NCBI GenBank assembly: GCA_005281725.1 | Contig: SSBO01000012.1 | Location: forward strand, 19,481,060-19,545,059 | DNA: 64,000 bases | Source of the DNA: Wuchereria bancrofti | Taxonomy: Eukaryota > Nematoda > Chromadorea > Rhabditida > Onchocercidae | Direction: 5' to 3' | Shown here: positions 24,549 through 37,365 of the stretch, piece after piece | Numbering within the stretch: position 1 is the first letter of the stretch | Layout of the letters: the number at the start of each line of letters is the position of its first letter | Made by a program: the position numbers and the translations under genes | Notes under the pieces: generated by a model | What the model was told of the DNA's origin: nothing | Database searches by the model: none | Seen by the model: only the letters and a program-made list of their open reading frames with translations

Positions 24549-25939
24549 AAATGCAAATGAAAGAGAAATTAATCGTTCATTATTATTTCTTTTATAATTC
24601 ATTAAAAATTTTAGTCAATAAATTTTTTCATATTCAACCTTCTCCCAGTTACATTATCGATTTAATCCCTCTCATATTGTTGTCATTCATTATCCCTTAC
24701 TTTGCATTTAATATACTTCAAATGTCGACCTCTTCTCTTTGCTTTCCACTTGTTCACCCATCTCTTACCCGTTAATACTTCAGTACATATATTTGCCCGC
24801 CCCTTACCCGCTAATACTATCATTTCCCGCCTCTCTCATCTTTTGCATCAAATCTTTCCTCGCCTTCACCCAACTTTGACAACAACAATCTCAAAATTCT
24901 TACAATTCTCTATGAACAAAGCTAATTTTATTATTTACGTGCCATTACTTGAATTTTATGCAAAAGTAAAGGAAAAAGACTTCTTGTGATATTTTTTTCT
25001 CCATTTTTAATTTAAAAATATTTGAATGTAAAACTTTTTTTCTCGTATTTATAAATTTTTTTTTTGCTATTAGTATAATAGTTATGTTAATTGTTGAAAT
25101 TAATTTTTGCTCATATCATTTTTTCTAAACAAATAATTTAGAATCATTTTTCTTCTTTTTCCTCTTTAATTTTAATTAGATGAAAGTTTTTTTTTTCGCA
25201 TAAATTAACGAAAGTTATTATAGTTTAAAATTTTCGACTTAATTGTTAATTATAAATTATAGTTATTTTACATTAAATTAATAATACAGGTTTATACAGT
25301 AATATTTAAATGTACAAAATCATATGTATTAAAATTGTCCCAGTTTTTTCCTCTTTTCTCCTCCATTACTTTTCTATTTCTTTTCCGAAAACTTTTATCG
25401 CATTTTCATCGAAGTTTGAAACAAAAGAAAAAGAGAGAAAAATTTTCAAAATTTTCATAATTTCTGTTATATTCATTGCTACTAAACACAGTGATATAAT
25501 AATTTCTTGTAAGAAAAGTAAAAAATAAAAGATTGAGAATGTAATCGGAAATTTTAACCGATATAATAATAATTTCTTGTAAAGGAAAGTAAAAAAAAAA
25601 ATAAATTTGAGAAACGAAAATAAAAGATTGAAAATTAAAAGATTGAGAAAATCGGAAATTTTAATCGATATAAAATTTGAATAGTATTGGTGAATAATCC
25701 GGAATAATTCGGGAAACTAATGAGCAAATGCTTAATTAATTAATATGTTCTCAAGGAAAACTGATTAATTTTTCTTTCCTCATTGACTTTTTCTCCTTTT
25801 TATACATCATTTTCCACCATTTCAACATTTTTTTTTTCATTTGCTAATGGTTAAATTCATCTCAATGAATTTATTATTCTTTCGGGAAAACATAAAACCG
25901 GTTGTTTCGCGTTTGTCTGTTGAATTCGTTCACGAAAAT

Positions 25940-26035
25940 GATTATCATTTAAATCATTCTTATGATAATTTAATTACTGGATACAATTATTGTCATTTAA
26001 GTCACTTGTATGATAATTTCATTACTAAGTACTGT
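25940..26035 (+). repeat. Two-copy 48-bp tandem repeat inside an open frame
   Basis: 25940-25987 and 25988-26035 share ATCATTTAA-type and TATGATAATTT blocks. They lie in the 79-codon frame 25841-26080, where they encode HLNHSYDNLITGY and HLSHLYDNFITKY. No splice or promoter context was found, so coding status is unproven. Confidence 0.55.
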
Positions 26036-27206
26036 CAATCATTTCAATTTATTATCTACTTTTCGACAAATTATTTCTAACATTACTGATGCAGAAACAA
26101 GAAAATTATTCATTGGGGAATAAATTTCAAAAATGAATTCATTTTACTTCGTCTCATTTTTCTCTCTTTTTTAAACTATTTTTTTTTTTTTCATTACTTT
26201 CAAATATATAAATCCCAGAATGAATGTATTGTGTGGTTGACCAAAGAAAAAAATAAGCCAGCAAAAATGGCAAAAAAAAGAATATTTGAATTTAGTAATT
26301 TTGGTTATATATGACTGTATATCATTTAATTAAATTAGATATAATTTTTCTATTGGCTTCATTAAAATGTATTAATTTTTCATCTGATAGTTTGGTATGT
26401 AATAATTACTACTATATACAAGCACAATTACACGAAAGAATTTATAATATATATTAAATTAATAATAGATTAGATCTTAGTAATAATTATTTTATGATTT
26501 GTTCAATATTTTCCAAACTTTATGAAAAAAAATTACATATTGGAAATAAATGAAATTTTGTTTTAGTCATTAATTAAATTGCAACTTTGCAAGTGAAAGT
26601 TTATTTCTCTATTTTTTCCTTTTATTATGTAATTATATTTAAATATCTAATTGATTGATTACCTTTAAATATTCGCGCATATTAAAAAACTTTAAGATTT
26701 GGAAGGGATAAAAAATTTGATCCAAAAAGGCAGTAACTACATTATTTGAATTATTCATATGAAATCGTTGAAGATGGTTAAAAATAATTTCCGGTAATTA
26801 CACTTTATTGCAGTAGAATATTTAAAATTTTCACGTGTATTAACTTAAGGTTTATACGTTGATATCACGTCAGCATTTTATATTCAATCGTAATTTCAGG
26901 TTTTTATTGTTTTTTTTTTTTAATGCAAAATGATTGTAATTTATATTTAATACAATGCTTATGCATCAATTTCGTCTTTGCTATTCATTTCCATTATGAA
27001 ATGATTGAAAATTGGATGTAATTTTAATATAATGAAACTAAAAATTAATTTTTTCATTTCAATCAAATATTATCAACTTTCAGTGATAATACGACTAAGT
27101 AATGTGTGATAAGTGTGATAAATGATTAATTAACTCAAATATAACATTAAGTTTGTGCGAATATTTCTGAAAATACTTGAAGTGAAATATTGATTTATTG
27201 AATTTT

Positions 27207-27227
27207 AGGAAATGAAATCATCATAAT
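27207..27227 (+). promoter_or_regulatory. Acceptor and 19-base leader of the M6 gene, with a 4-codon upstream frame
   Basis: GAATTTTAG ends at 27208, and the start codon is at 27228. A short frame (ATG AAA TCA TCA TAA, 27212-27226) ends one base before the main ATG. If the acceptor receives a spliced leader, ribosomes would meet this minimal upstream frame first. Confidence 0.45.
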
Positions 27228-30200
27228 ATGTGTGTGAAATATTTTCACTACGTCCCATGGGCTTCACTCTTTGCGCTTATCATTTCTCTTACTGGCTCTA
27301 TCATGTTTATTACCCTTTTTGATGGTGCATTACAAGGATTTTTTGAACAGGTTTTCATTTTCTTCTTTCTAAAAATTGAAAAATTACTATCCTTTTTTAT
27401 TAAATTCTTTTTTTATTTAATTTTAACAGTTTTTTATTTTTTTCAAATTAAAACAAGTAAATTTTTAAGTGATTTAATAAGTTTATCAAAATTCAGATTT
27501 TTAATTTCAGTTTTTCAATTAATACCATTGATTAGACCAAATACATATATTTTTTAAATTAATTTAAGCGGTAGGAATTAAAATTTGATTGTAATGTATT
27601 ATCTTCTAAAATTTTTTTCCTATATTTTTCATCTTTAATTTACAATTCATGATTTCCTACAGTTGATCTGAATGAAATAAATAACTGAACATTTTAAATA
27701 TTTATTAATTTTTGCTAGCATTTACTTTTCCTATTAATTGATAAATAGCCGATGCTTTTTCCATCTGTCAAAAATAAACGATCTCCATTATATGCATACA
27801 TTAAAATATGACTAAAGGAGAGTGACATTAATATAAACAAGTTAGTTTATAAGATAAATAACCTGGAGAAAGATTGAATTTTAAATTGAACTATGCAAAC
27901 AGATATTGAATTTAAAATAAATAACCTAAGACACGGCCTGAGTTTTCAATCTACTTCTAAATTGAAATGTGTAAACAAGTTAAAAATTCAATTTATATAA
28001 CCTAAGATAGAATTTATTTTTAATTTAAAATATGTAAAAAGGTTAAAATCTGTGGTATAATTTAGGTCAACCTGTTTGTCAAATAAGAAAGATTTGATTT
28101 TCAGTTGTATAACCCTAACATAAGATGTATTTTTAATTTAAACTTTGTGAAATGGCTTATAATCTGAATTATATAACTTAAAATTTCTTCTCAATCTAAA
28201 ATATATGTGAATAAATTGGATGAAATATTTACAACATTCATTAATGAATATGTCAAAATTATTTTATAGCTTAATGTATTAGTACCGGTGGGTACATTTT
28301 CGAAATTTCGATGGCTTCTTATTGCTACTACACTGCTTCTTATCATTGCAGTTATTGGTTTCCTATTTGTTGGAGCAGCCGCTACAACCGGTAATTAATT
28401 TCATTAATAAATTTGAAAAAATTTGTCTAATAGATGCAGAAGAAAGAGTGACAATAAACTTATGAAATTTTAATTATATAATTAATCATAAGCACACTTT
28501 TATTGATGAAAATAATTATAATCAATCATTTTGTTTTTCCTTTTTTTGATTAAAAGAAGATTAAAATTCAATTATTTCATCATTCCTTTTCTTTCTGTTT
28601 TTTTTTCGATCAAATTTATCTTTATTTTGATAATCATGCAAGAAATATTATTTGAAAATTTAGCAAAATTCTTAAAAGAACTTTTTTTTTTTTATCATTT
28701 TATTGGTTGATAAAGTAAAAAGAAGAGGTAAAATAACTGAAGAAGAAATTGAAACTAAATTTAATAGAAATTAAATGGAATATAATAGTTGTAACGAAAT
28801 TTTGTAATCTAATGCTTAAATTATCATAAAGAATTATGCTTTTTCCTTTGGCCAATATTAAATTGCGCATTACAATTTTCCCACAACTATAAATTATAAT
28901 GTAATTACTTTCGTTAAGTGTGAGAAAGTTAGAATTTATCTGAAATAATGACGGCATTGACCTTTCAGTGGTTTCAAATAATTTCAAATTTGTGACACAT
29001 TTTAATGCATCATATTCGGTTAAACTGGATAATGATAATCTTTTCCATATTGATTATCCAATATAATCCATTTATCTTTTTGTCGTATGTCACAGAGGTT
29101 AATAAAAAATTGTTTGACTAAGACTACTACGTTAATACGGAAAAAGATAACACTTTTTGATGACTTTTTTTTTTTGCTAATTAATGAACTTTTTGGTAAT
29201 TAATTTTTTTGATGATTAATGTAGATAACTTTTTGATAATTAATTATAAAGTATTCAACCATTTGTCGACTTTTTCATTTTTTTTTTCTCTTTTAGAAAT
29301 TGTTTGAAGCATTGAATTATCAAAATCATTGAATTATCAATGATTTCAACATTTTACTATATTTCATTTCCTTTTCTTTACAACTTTTTATGCTAGAAAT
29401 GTTATCGAATGAACAATTTTGATAATATTTAATTGATTATTGTAAAAATTTTGGATAATTGCTATTTTGTCATCAAATATGCTATTACTAATGTATATTA
29501 GTAGTTCTGATAATTTATATGAAATCATAAATTTTAAGAAAATTGAAGATAATTCAAATCCTACTATTCTCTAGTAACCACAATACAAATGAATTAACAC
29601 CGCGAATATGCTTATAAGTTCGTGATTTTTTTTTTTGCCTACGAATATGAGATGAAAAATACAATCAATAAAAAAATATAAAAAAGGGGAACGATGGATT
29701 TTTTCTTGGCAAAACTATACACTGTTGAATACAAGCGACCTCTGACCTTTCCATATAGCCAATAGTATACATAAAAAAAGTATAAGCAGTTGACATGCAG
29801 AAAGAGAGATATCACCCTGACAAAGAGCTATCAATATAAAAGATAAATGGTTTCCTATCTGAAATAAGACAATCTTTAGTTTTATGGGAGTAATACAATT
29901 TTGTTTGATATAATTTGTACATTATTTGGAGGTTCGCAAGACTTATTTCGAGTTTCGCGACAATTTTTTTTTAATAAAAAAGGCGGTTTTCTTCTGAGGA
30001 AAAAGTTTCATCTACAATAATTAACCAAATGTAGTAAATTGTTTGCAAAAAGAAAAAAAAAATGGAAAGCATATAGAAACTAACAAGTTTTAAAAATTTA
30101 AAAAAAAAGATCAAAAAAACTTCTGCAAAATTTAGCTTAATTAACTTAATACAAATTATTATCGATTGTATGAAATTACCAACAGTATGAAATTGAAAAA

Positions 30201-31817
30201 ATATTTTTTTCAAAAAATTCAAAAATAAAAGTAATTCCCTATTGTTAAGCATAATAAAGAATAGAGGATGAAAAATAAAAAATTTTTAATTTCAGTATCA
30301 GTTCGTTTTCACATGAAAGCAGATATACCTGATGAACGATCATTTCTTATTCGAATCAGCACATCGCCGTGTATTCTTGGCTTATTATCATTGGTACTTA
30401 GTGCTTTAGGTGAATTTCTTTCTGATATCATTTAATTTAGATCATTTAAATTTAAATGGTTTGATTTTTCTTTTGTATTCATTGTTAATTGATAATTAAT
30501 TCTTTTTTTTTCTTTTTTTTGGAAATGTATTTCTAATAATCGTAATTATACGAAAATATTTTGTAGATATTACAGTCTTATCACGCATAAAATTATACAT
30601 AAAGGAGAATTTTAATAAGACATTAAGTAATAATTATGGGATTATAATAATTAAATAATTTTTTAAAATATATATATATAATATTTGTAGTAATATTCTG
30701 GTGCGCAATTATATCAATTAATGCCGTATTTACGTCATTTTACATTTTATTTATTACCACTATATACTCATTTTGTAATATGGTTGATAATCAGTGCTTT
30801 GATTTTACCGTTTTACTACCTGCTATTATTAATCAGATTAGCAGTAAGGTATGCATACTTATTATTTCAATTTTTTTGAAATTTTTTAAATTGCCGTACT
30901 GCTAAAAATTTTTAAACAATACATCATTTATAATATATGTAAGAAGATTTTACATTCATTACAAGTTTTCGTCATCTTATTTTTTCACATCTTTCAATAT
31001 ATTTGATAAAATATTAGGATTAATTAATATGAGGGAAAACAACTCAGCTCATTATGCTGACATTTTAACAATATTAATTGATAGCATCAATTAATTAGTT
31101 CAGAAAGTAAAGTATGATTGAATCGATTTTTTTTTTTTGAAAAAAAAAAGAAAGGAAAAACTTAGTTTAATTACAGAAAGTGGATTTGAAATTTTGCAAA
31201 GATAAAAAGGAAACGTTATGCGCGGCGGAGAATAATCAAATTTGGCCATTTATTGGTGCTTTATCATTTTGTTTTCTTACTCTTGCAGGATTAGTATATT
31301 TTCTAATGTGTATGAGTGCTAATTATACAAGGTTTGTTTGTTAATTTCAAATAAAAAAAAAAAAATTCGTTATTTTGTAACTTAATTACAGAATTTATGC
31401 AATACTTGTTTTTTTTCCTCACATTTAGTTTTCATGGCATATAGGTGAATTTGATTAAAACAAATCAAAAGTGAAAATTTCAATAATCCAATTTCATTGT
31501 AGAAATGATGCGATTGATTTGGAATTTTTGGGTTAATAATCTATCAGTTATTCTTTACAATTTCTTTTTTCTTTTTTATTTGTCATATGATTTGCAATGT
31601 TTCACTTTTTTACATCATATCAAAGAAGTCAGTGGAAGTTAATTAAAAATAGCTTTATTTTTTAATTAATGAAATGTGAAATTTTGGAAAATTAAAAGAA
31701 TGAGAAAAAAATTTTAGGATTCGTTCTGAAAGACGGGCACGTAAAGGTGAGCATTATGCGATGAATCAGGGTACCGTTGATTCTAATTCATTCATTCTTA
31801 CAAATATGGGCAAATAA
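27228..31817 (+). CDS. M6: M6/proteolipid protein (PLP) family four-pass membrane protein
   Basis: Six exons join in phase: 27228-27350, 28270-28390, 30296-30409, 30691-30848, 31177-31331 and 31718-31817 (256 residues, close to the 240-280 usual for the family). The N-terminus reads MCVKYFHYVPWASLFALII, matching the family's VPYASLIATIL motif in the first span. Four hydrophobic segments fall at about 9-30, 55-80, 105-135 and 194-220. The large extracellular loop between spans 3 and 4 has cysteines in the order expected for its disulfides (NMVDNQCFDF ... FCKDKKETLC). The cytosolic tail is basic (RIRSERRARKGEHY). Animal M6/PLP proteins sit at the plasma membrane, mainly in neurons and epithelia, and shape membrane protrusions. 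N-terminal cysteines may be palmitoylated. Intron 1 carries a diverged tandem repeat. Confidence 0.87.
27855..28225 (+). repeat. Diverged tandem repeat in M6 intron 1
   Basis: About five copies of a roughly 60-80-bp unit, each beginning (T)ATAACCT(A)AGA or similar, followed by TTTTTAATTTAAA and a TATGTAAA word. Copies have drifted strongly. Confidence 0.6.
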
Positions 31818-32332
31818 AGGATTAATAATCAGTTGTGATAACAGCTTATTATTTAACAGTTTATCATTTATACAAATATGATAATAGCTTATTAATTGAT
31901 GCTTATTGTTTTATGATTAAATTTCTTCTTAAAAAAGAATTTTTGATCTCATAGTTACACATTTGATATGAAACAGGAAGATATCAATGATAGAATTCAA
32001 TATTTCCATGGATTGTTACGAGAAAATAATGATGTTACCCTATGCTTTATGATGATGACTCTATACTGATATGCAGAACTATCATATGTAAAGGAATGAG
32101 AAAAGTTTATTCGAGAAGACCGATAAATCATTCGCATAATCCGGAAAATACAAGAAAATCCGGAAAAAAACAGAATGCACCATGATAGAAGGTTGATATA
32201 TTATCATAATATATTATTGTTGAGATAAAAAATAATCCACAGAATGCTACAATTATTGGTAAATCTCATCTATCATAACAATATATCCTGCGAAATGATA
32301 CATTAAGCTGAGCTAGCATACGTCAGATTATG

Positions 32333-32734
32333 TGACGTCAAATAAATCAGGCTACGTGACCGTATCATACGATAAACAATAGAAGCGTTTCACGTATCTT
32401 ATATCACTTACGTTTCTCAAGTTACGTGCATTCCACTCTACGCATGCTGCTGTGGAAATTTCCAGTGAAATGATTCGAGCCATTGCAACTTATTTTATCG
32501 CGAGAATCTCCGACTAACAACACATTATAGAGACAATTGCGCTGCACCTTTTGATCTGTGTCCAAGACGGAATTACTGTCCATCTAAACTTTTTTGCCGG
32601 CTGAGTGTGGGAGGGCGTGAGAGTGCGTTGTTGATGTTCGTACGTGACTTTGCCTTTCGGGCTTTAAATATTTGCGCAGAGAAGGATTTTGTCTATGTGA
32701 AGGATCATTTAGACGTTCAGACGGTGTACACGTG
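32333..32734. promoter_or_regulatory. Candidate regulatory patch: CRE palindrome, TACGTG cores, E-box
   Basis: A perfect TGACGTCA lies at 32333-32340. TACGTG (or its complement CACGTA) occurs at 32353, 32391, 32423 and 32641, and a CACGTG E-box at 32729. The patch is clearly GC-richer than its flanks and lies 1.1-1.5 kb upstream of the USP9X-type start codon. The words match known bZIP and bHLH-PAS/bHLH sites, but function is inferred only from clustering. Confidence 0.35.
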
Positions 32735-33733
32735 CTATTTGTTTTAAAGTACACTGGAATATGACTTCTGTAAATCGATAACACAGATGAACCCGTGATT
32801 TTTCATCGTAGATTGATTAAAAATTATATATGATTGAAAGGAATTTTATTGCCCTATGAACTAACTCTGTATCACTTCAGTATTACTAATAACTTTGCAA
32901 GTTCTCCTCTCTTTTCCTTCCGGATATATATATATATATATCTGAATTTTCAACATTGCTTAATCTTGAGACTTAGTATTTAATTTCGAATGTATTTATA
33001 ATAAATTTCGTTTGAGCAAGGACGAACTTAACGTTAATTTCTGATTAAGTAATAACGATGAGATGACCATAAATTATGTTTTGCTATCTTATTTACCATT
33101 ATTTTTTCTTAATTAAAGTTCTGCATCTTTGTGATCACTGAAATATATGTATTATTGTCCTATTTAAATTTATTTCTTTTACAGAATCGTTGAATTTGGT
33201 TCAGTTTTAACCAAATTATGATTATTGTGCCACTAATCATAGTTAAATCGTAATAGTAATTGTGTAACTAAATTCTAATTTTCTTTTGTTACATTACTTT
33301 CGTCAGCATAGTTAAAGACGGGATTTTCTTATGTATTCATGCCTATAATCATGACATGAAAAATTTCCAGTAGTCATCATTTCTCCTTCATAATCTTCAT
33401 CTTTTAGTTATCATATTCCCATAGCTACCCTATTTAATAATCACTGTTACTTTCCATGATCATAACAGTAGAAATGGTTTCCTTGTACTCAGTCACGATT
33501 TCACTGCCGTTGTCGCAATGTTACCGATTATAATCAGATCTCGAATGTGATAGTTTATGATCGCTATTTCTGTAGTTGACTTCCGGCAGTTCAGTACATT
33601 GGTATGTGAAAACTGATTTTGAATAGCCTTGATATTTTATGACTTTACTTAAGGATTCGAACATATGTTGGAAAGGATTGGTTTTGGTTTCAACGACGAA
33701 AATTAGACGTTTGTACGGAAATCGTGAAGGGTT

Positions 33734-33812
33734 ACATATATAAACACTGTACATATATAAACATATATATATATACATAAATATATATATATATATATTT
33801 ATATACATATTT
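33734..33812. repeat. ATAT/ATACAT microsatellite
   Basis: Alternating AT with ACAT interruptions, ending about 30 bases before the deubiquitinase start codon. Confidence 0.85.
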
Positions 33813-33840
33813 TACGTTATTTAACGCACATAGCATTGTT

Positions 33841-36800
33841 ATGGATGATCAGAATGATCAACAAATGCGGAATGATGATTCGATAGAACTGAAATCAGAT
33901 TCCGATAACAACAAGAAAAGACGATATGCTGCAAAACGTGGTATGCATTTCTTCTTACGAATTTGTTTTTCTATGTTCACTTATTCGATCGTGATCGAAT
34001 AGTAACTTTTAATCATACTTGAAGATGCGATTTAGTAAATTTCAACAAACAGAAAATATTGCGACAAAGACAGAGAGAACCAATCTAACTATCGAATGCT
34101 GAACTTGCTATTTAGTTATTTTTTGGAAGCATCCATTGTTTCAAATTAAAAAATCATAGGGATGGATACATAGTTGCTACATACGTGGGATAAACAATGA
34201 AAATTGGGAATTATATTAAATCATTAGAGTGGGAATTAACATGACGTTTATTGAAGATATATATAAAGTAACGTTTTACAGCAGCTCAGCACAATAATGA
34301 GATGTGATATCTTATTCCTTTTTCAGCTTTTCTTGTCAATGATTCACATTGTTCTGCACCGTCATCATCGCCACATTCAAGCCCGGTTGACGCTTCAGTA
34401 CCCACTGATTTTAATTCTGGCGAATTGAATGACGCAATTCAGACATACAGTCGATGCAAAAAGTTGAACTTTTCCTTCATTTCTGAATTTTTTTGTAGTT
34501 CATTTCAGGAAATTTATGTGATCAGATTCATAACAAAGTAATATTAAGCGAGGGTTTGTTGGAAATATAATAACTTGCATAATAAGTAAGTATATGTTAT
34601 CTGTTCCACTAATTGAAACTCCGAATGGGTATTGTAAGAACTCACCTTCGCAGAGCCACCCAAATACTTTTTGTCGTTACTGATGATAGTCAAAACAGAC
34701 ATTTACTGATTAAAGTACTGGATTTCTTTAGAGATGAAGGTGAGGTTAGAGCGCCAGGTAATACACATTTCTACAATGGGATGAAGACAGATACCCACTC
34801 GGTGTCTTCACATTACAAGTCTTTTGTGAAGTTATGCGTATAGATCATGCTATCAAATTTTCTGAATGATTTGTTTTTGTAGTGATACTTTGCCGACAAA
34901 ATCGGAAGATGAAAATGGAGATTGGTGGATGCATTTTGATGAAATGCCGATACGAGATGAGGAGAATGACTCACCTTTACTGGTAGTTTTATATTTTCTA
35001 ACAATACATTAATTATTCTTTACTGCAACCCTAAATTTCTTTTTTCTATCCTGGAAGATCTGTATTTCATGTTTCACTTATTTTTGCAATTTTTTTTATC
35101 TGGAATTAATAGGCTAGCATCATTTTTTGATCTGTTTAGCGTATTTTTTTGAATGTGAGGTTAATGGAATCATGTTGGGTAATAAGTCAGATAATTCATC
35201 CCTTACATGTTCTTTGAAACTTGTCCAATTTGAACTTATTTTATTTCATTAATATTTTTGCTTGAGATTTAGGGCGTCGTTTGTTTAAGTGGCAATTTAG
35301 TTTCTAGTTTGTATCATCACTGAAACATGAAAAAGCCAAAAAAAAAGAAAAAATTATGTTAGTATTAGAATATAATTTCTGAGGTTTCTGGCCAAAGTAC
35401 AAATGTTTACATAGACTAGCGAAGAGTATTTCTTAATTCACGCAATCTGGTTATTATGTTAATTATGTCCACGGAAATTTAACGGCAAGTATCGTACGCT
35501 TCTTAAAAACTATTTGTGGCCGCTTCCAGGGCGATCAGACAAAAGAAGTCACTCATCGAATGAACGAGTAATCAGAGGTTGGAGGCCCCGCTAATTATAG
35601 TGAATAAGGGATATCAAAAACCTGTTAGTAAAAACAAAAAAGAAATTGCAGATTCGAACATCAGTGAGTCCTGCTTTTGCTAAATCGGGTATAACGTTTG
35701 ATAGTGGTGGAGTATCGTCCAAACCTTCGCGTGATATGGAGTCAATGAAGTATGACATGGCGGGCTCTGCTGCTGTGGTTGGAGTGATGCGCACTCTAAC
35801 TGGCCGAAAAGCGAAGATAAATGCAATCGGTGTGGTTGCACCTGCAGAAAATGCAGTAGATGGTTTTGCTGAATCGATGAGTTCCAAAAGTGAGCTAGAA
35901 GATGTGGTAGAAAGTGTGGAAAGTCCACAAAGTAAATTTGATTTGGATGAAGATGACGGGCAGACACCGTATCCGTCGACACCATCGAAACGGCAAAATG
36001 TGGATTATTTCCAAGAAAATCTTGAATTGTCAAATGTTCCAGAAGTACTACTGCCATCAATTTTTCACAGTATGTTTGCACATTTACTGATTTATTAAGT
36101 CGAGTTTTAATGCATTCTAAACAAAGCACATAAGGAGTGGAATTTCTGGATAAATACATGTATGCAGCTTCCAGAAATATTATTACAAACTGAAAATAGA
36201 TTGTTTCAAGTATATTTTCTGTAGGATTATTGCCCATATCTTATTCAGTTAGTGAGAAGCAATCCTATTTGTACATCAAATCATGATTACTTTATTTAAT
36301 TGAAGTCATCCAATCATGTGTAATACATTATACAACATCAATACTTAATGATAGTGAACAACTTTTAACTGATCAACTAAGGAAATATTAATTTGTTTAG
36401 AAATATACTGCCTAAATAATATGCTGTGAGCAAACTCGATTTGTTTCCCTTTTTGTATCTCATTTCTAGTAATGGGAATATATGGAATATTCCAGAGTGC
36501 TTATTTGTAGAGCAAAAATATTATGTAGCGTTCTACATTATTCTTTATTCCCACGAATTCTAACTGTAGTCTCCTCCTAAAGATTGCAGGTAATGAGCCC
36601 TCCCTGTTACTGTTTTGTACTAAACTTTTTTGGCGTTCTTCAATTGCTAATTCATACCTTCCCAAAAGTCGTGTACTTTATGGTTATTTTTATTCTGTTC
36701 CTCAGTTTACTTTAATTCTTTCAAATATTCAACATTGCAAATCTCATGATCGAATCAATATTCCTGTTTGAATTATTTTTCCAGATCTCACAACCTGATT

Positions 36801-37365
36801 TTTTTCTTCTTGATAATTGTTAATTTACAGGAAAGAAACCTTCCGTTTCTTTTCAATTTTCAATTGATTCCTAATTAACGATTAAGTGAGATCGAATTGG
36901 CTACTACCATTTGTTTAATAGTTGCAATGTGCTGCAGGATACTACTAGTATGAATTTAGGAAAGAAAAGATAAGTTGCAGACGCATCACCCCAACCTGGG
37001 AAAATGGTAGCACTGCTACTTAAAAGGGATGGAAACGTTGCCTATGCAGAACTGCAACTGAGGGCACAGTAATAGAATTAAGAAAAAATAACGGTGGAAT
37101 AAGAGCATGAGATTCATCTCAACATTTCAGAAAGTCCAGCTGGTAGAGCAATGTCAAGCTCGGCTCCAGCATCCACTATCGGGTCGTCATCTTCAAATAT
37201 GTGTGATCCTTTGCAACAGCCAAATACATTTGATATTAAAACATCACCATCAGCACATGCCGAGTTAAATGCAGTTGCAAGTGAGAGACCAAAAGAATGG
37301 GAGGATTTCACTGAATTACCATCCGGGATGTTGACTCGTTTATTTGATCAATTACATCGTGCAAG
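33841..37365 (+). other. USP9X-type gene: N-terminal disordered exons
   Basis: Proposed exons are 33841-33940, 34327-34462, 34883-34982, 35652-36069 and 37131-37365, about 329 residues rich in Ser, Asp, Glu and Pro. This region is poorly conserved in the family. Exon 2 has no good donor; AAAAA/GTTGAAC at 34462 is the only one that keeps phase. A further stretch at 34654-34739 looks coding ([20 protein letters not shown]) but leaves the wrong phase for the next exon. Exons 3 to 5 join cleanly. Confidence 0.6.

Larger units (their letters stand above)
23503..27208. other. AT-rich intergenic region
   Basis: Mostly AT homopolymer-rich sequence. A pyrimidine-rich patch at about 24640-24930 contains two CTTACCCG(T/C)TAATACT copies and opens frames that look like low-complexity shadow. 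No gene is supported. Confidence 0.55.
31818..33840. other. Intergenic region between the M6 and USP9X-type genes
   Basis: Includes a GC-richer stretch (about 32280-32800) with regulatory-looking words, and an AT/ATAC microsatellite near the right end. A 30-codon stop-terminated frame at about 31978-32070 follows a possible CAG acceptor but does not fit the M6 splice phases. No further gene is supported. Confidence 0.5.

Noticed and set aside
31978..32070. Stop-terminated 30-codon stretch after a CAG, as an alternative last exon of the M6 gene
   Set aside because: Its phase does not match any good donor in the preceding M6 exons.
32584..32784. 66-codon minus-strand frame in the GC-richer patch
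   Set aside because: No splice context or motif. It is better explained by the lower stop frequency of GC-richer DNA.
35680..36237. 185-codon minus-strand open frame
   Set aside because: It is the antisense shadow of the deubiquitinase exon at 35652-36069, which is in phase with its neighbours.
36960..37080. GC-richer stretch in the intron before 37131, considered as an extra exon
   Set aside because: No combination of acceptor and donor keeps the phase between the exons ending at 36069 and starting at 37131.
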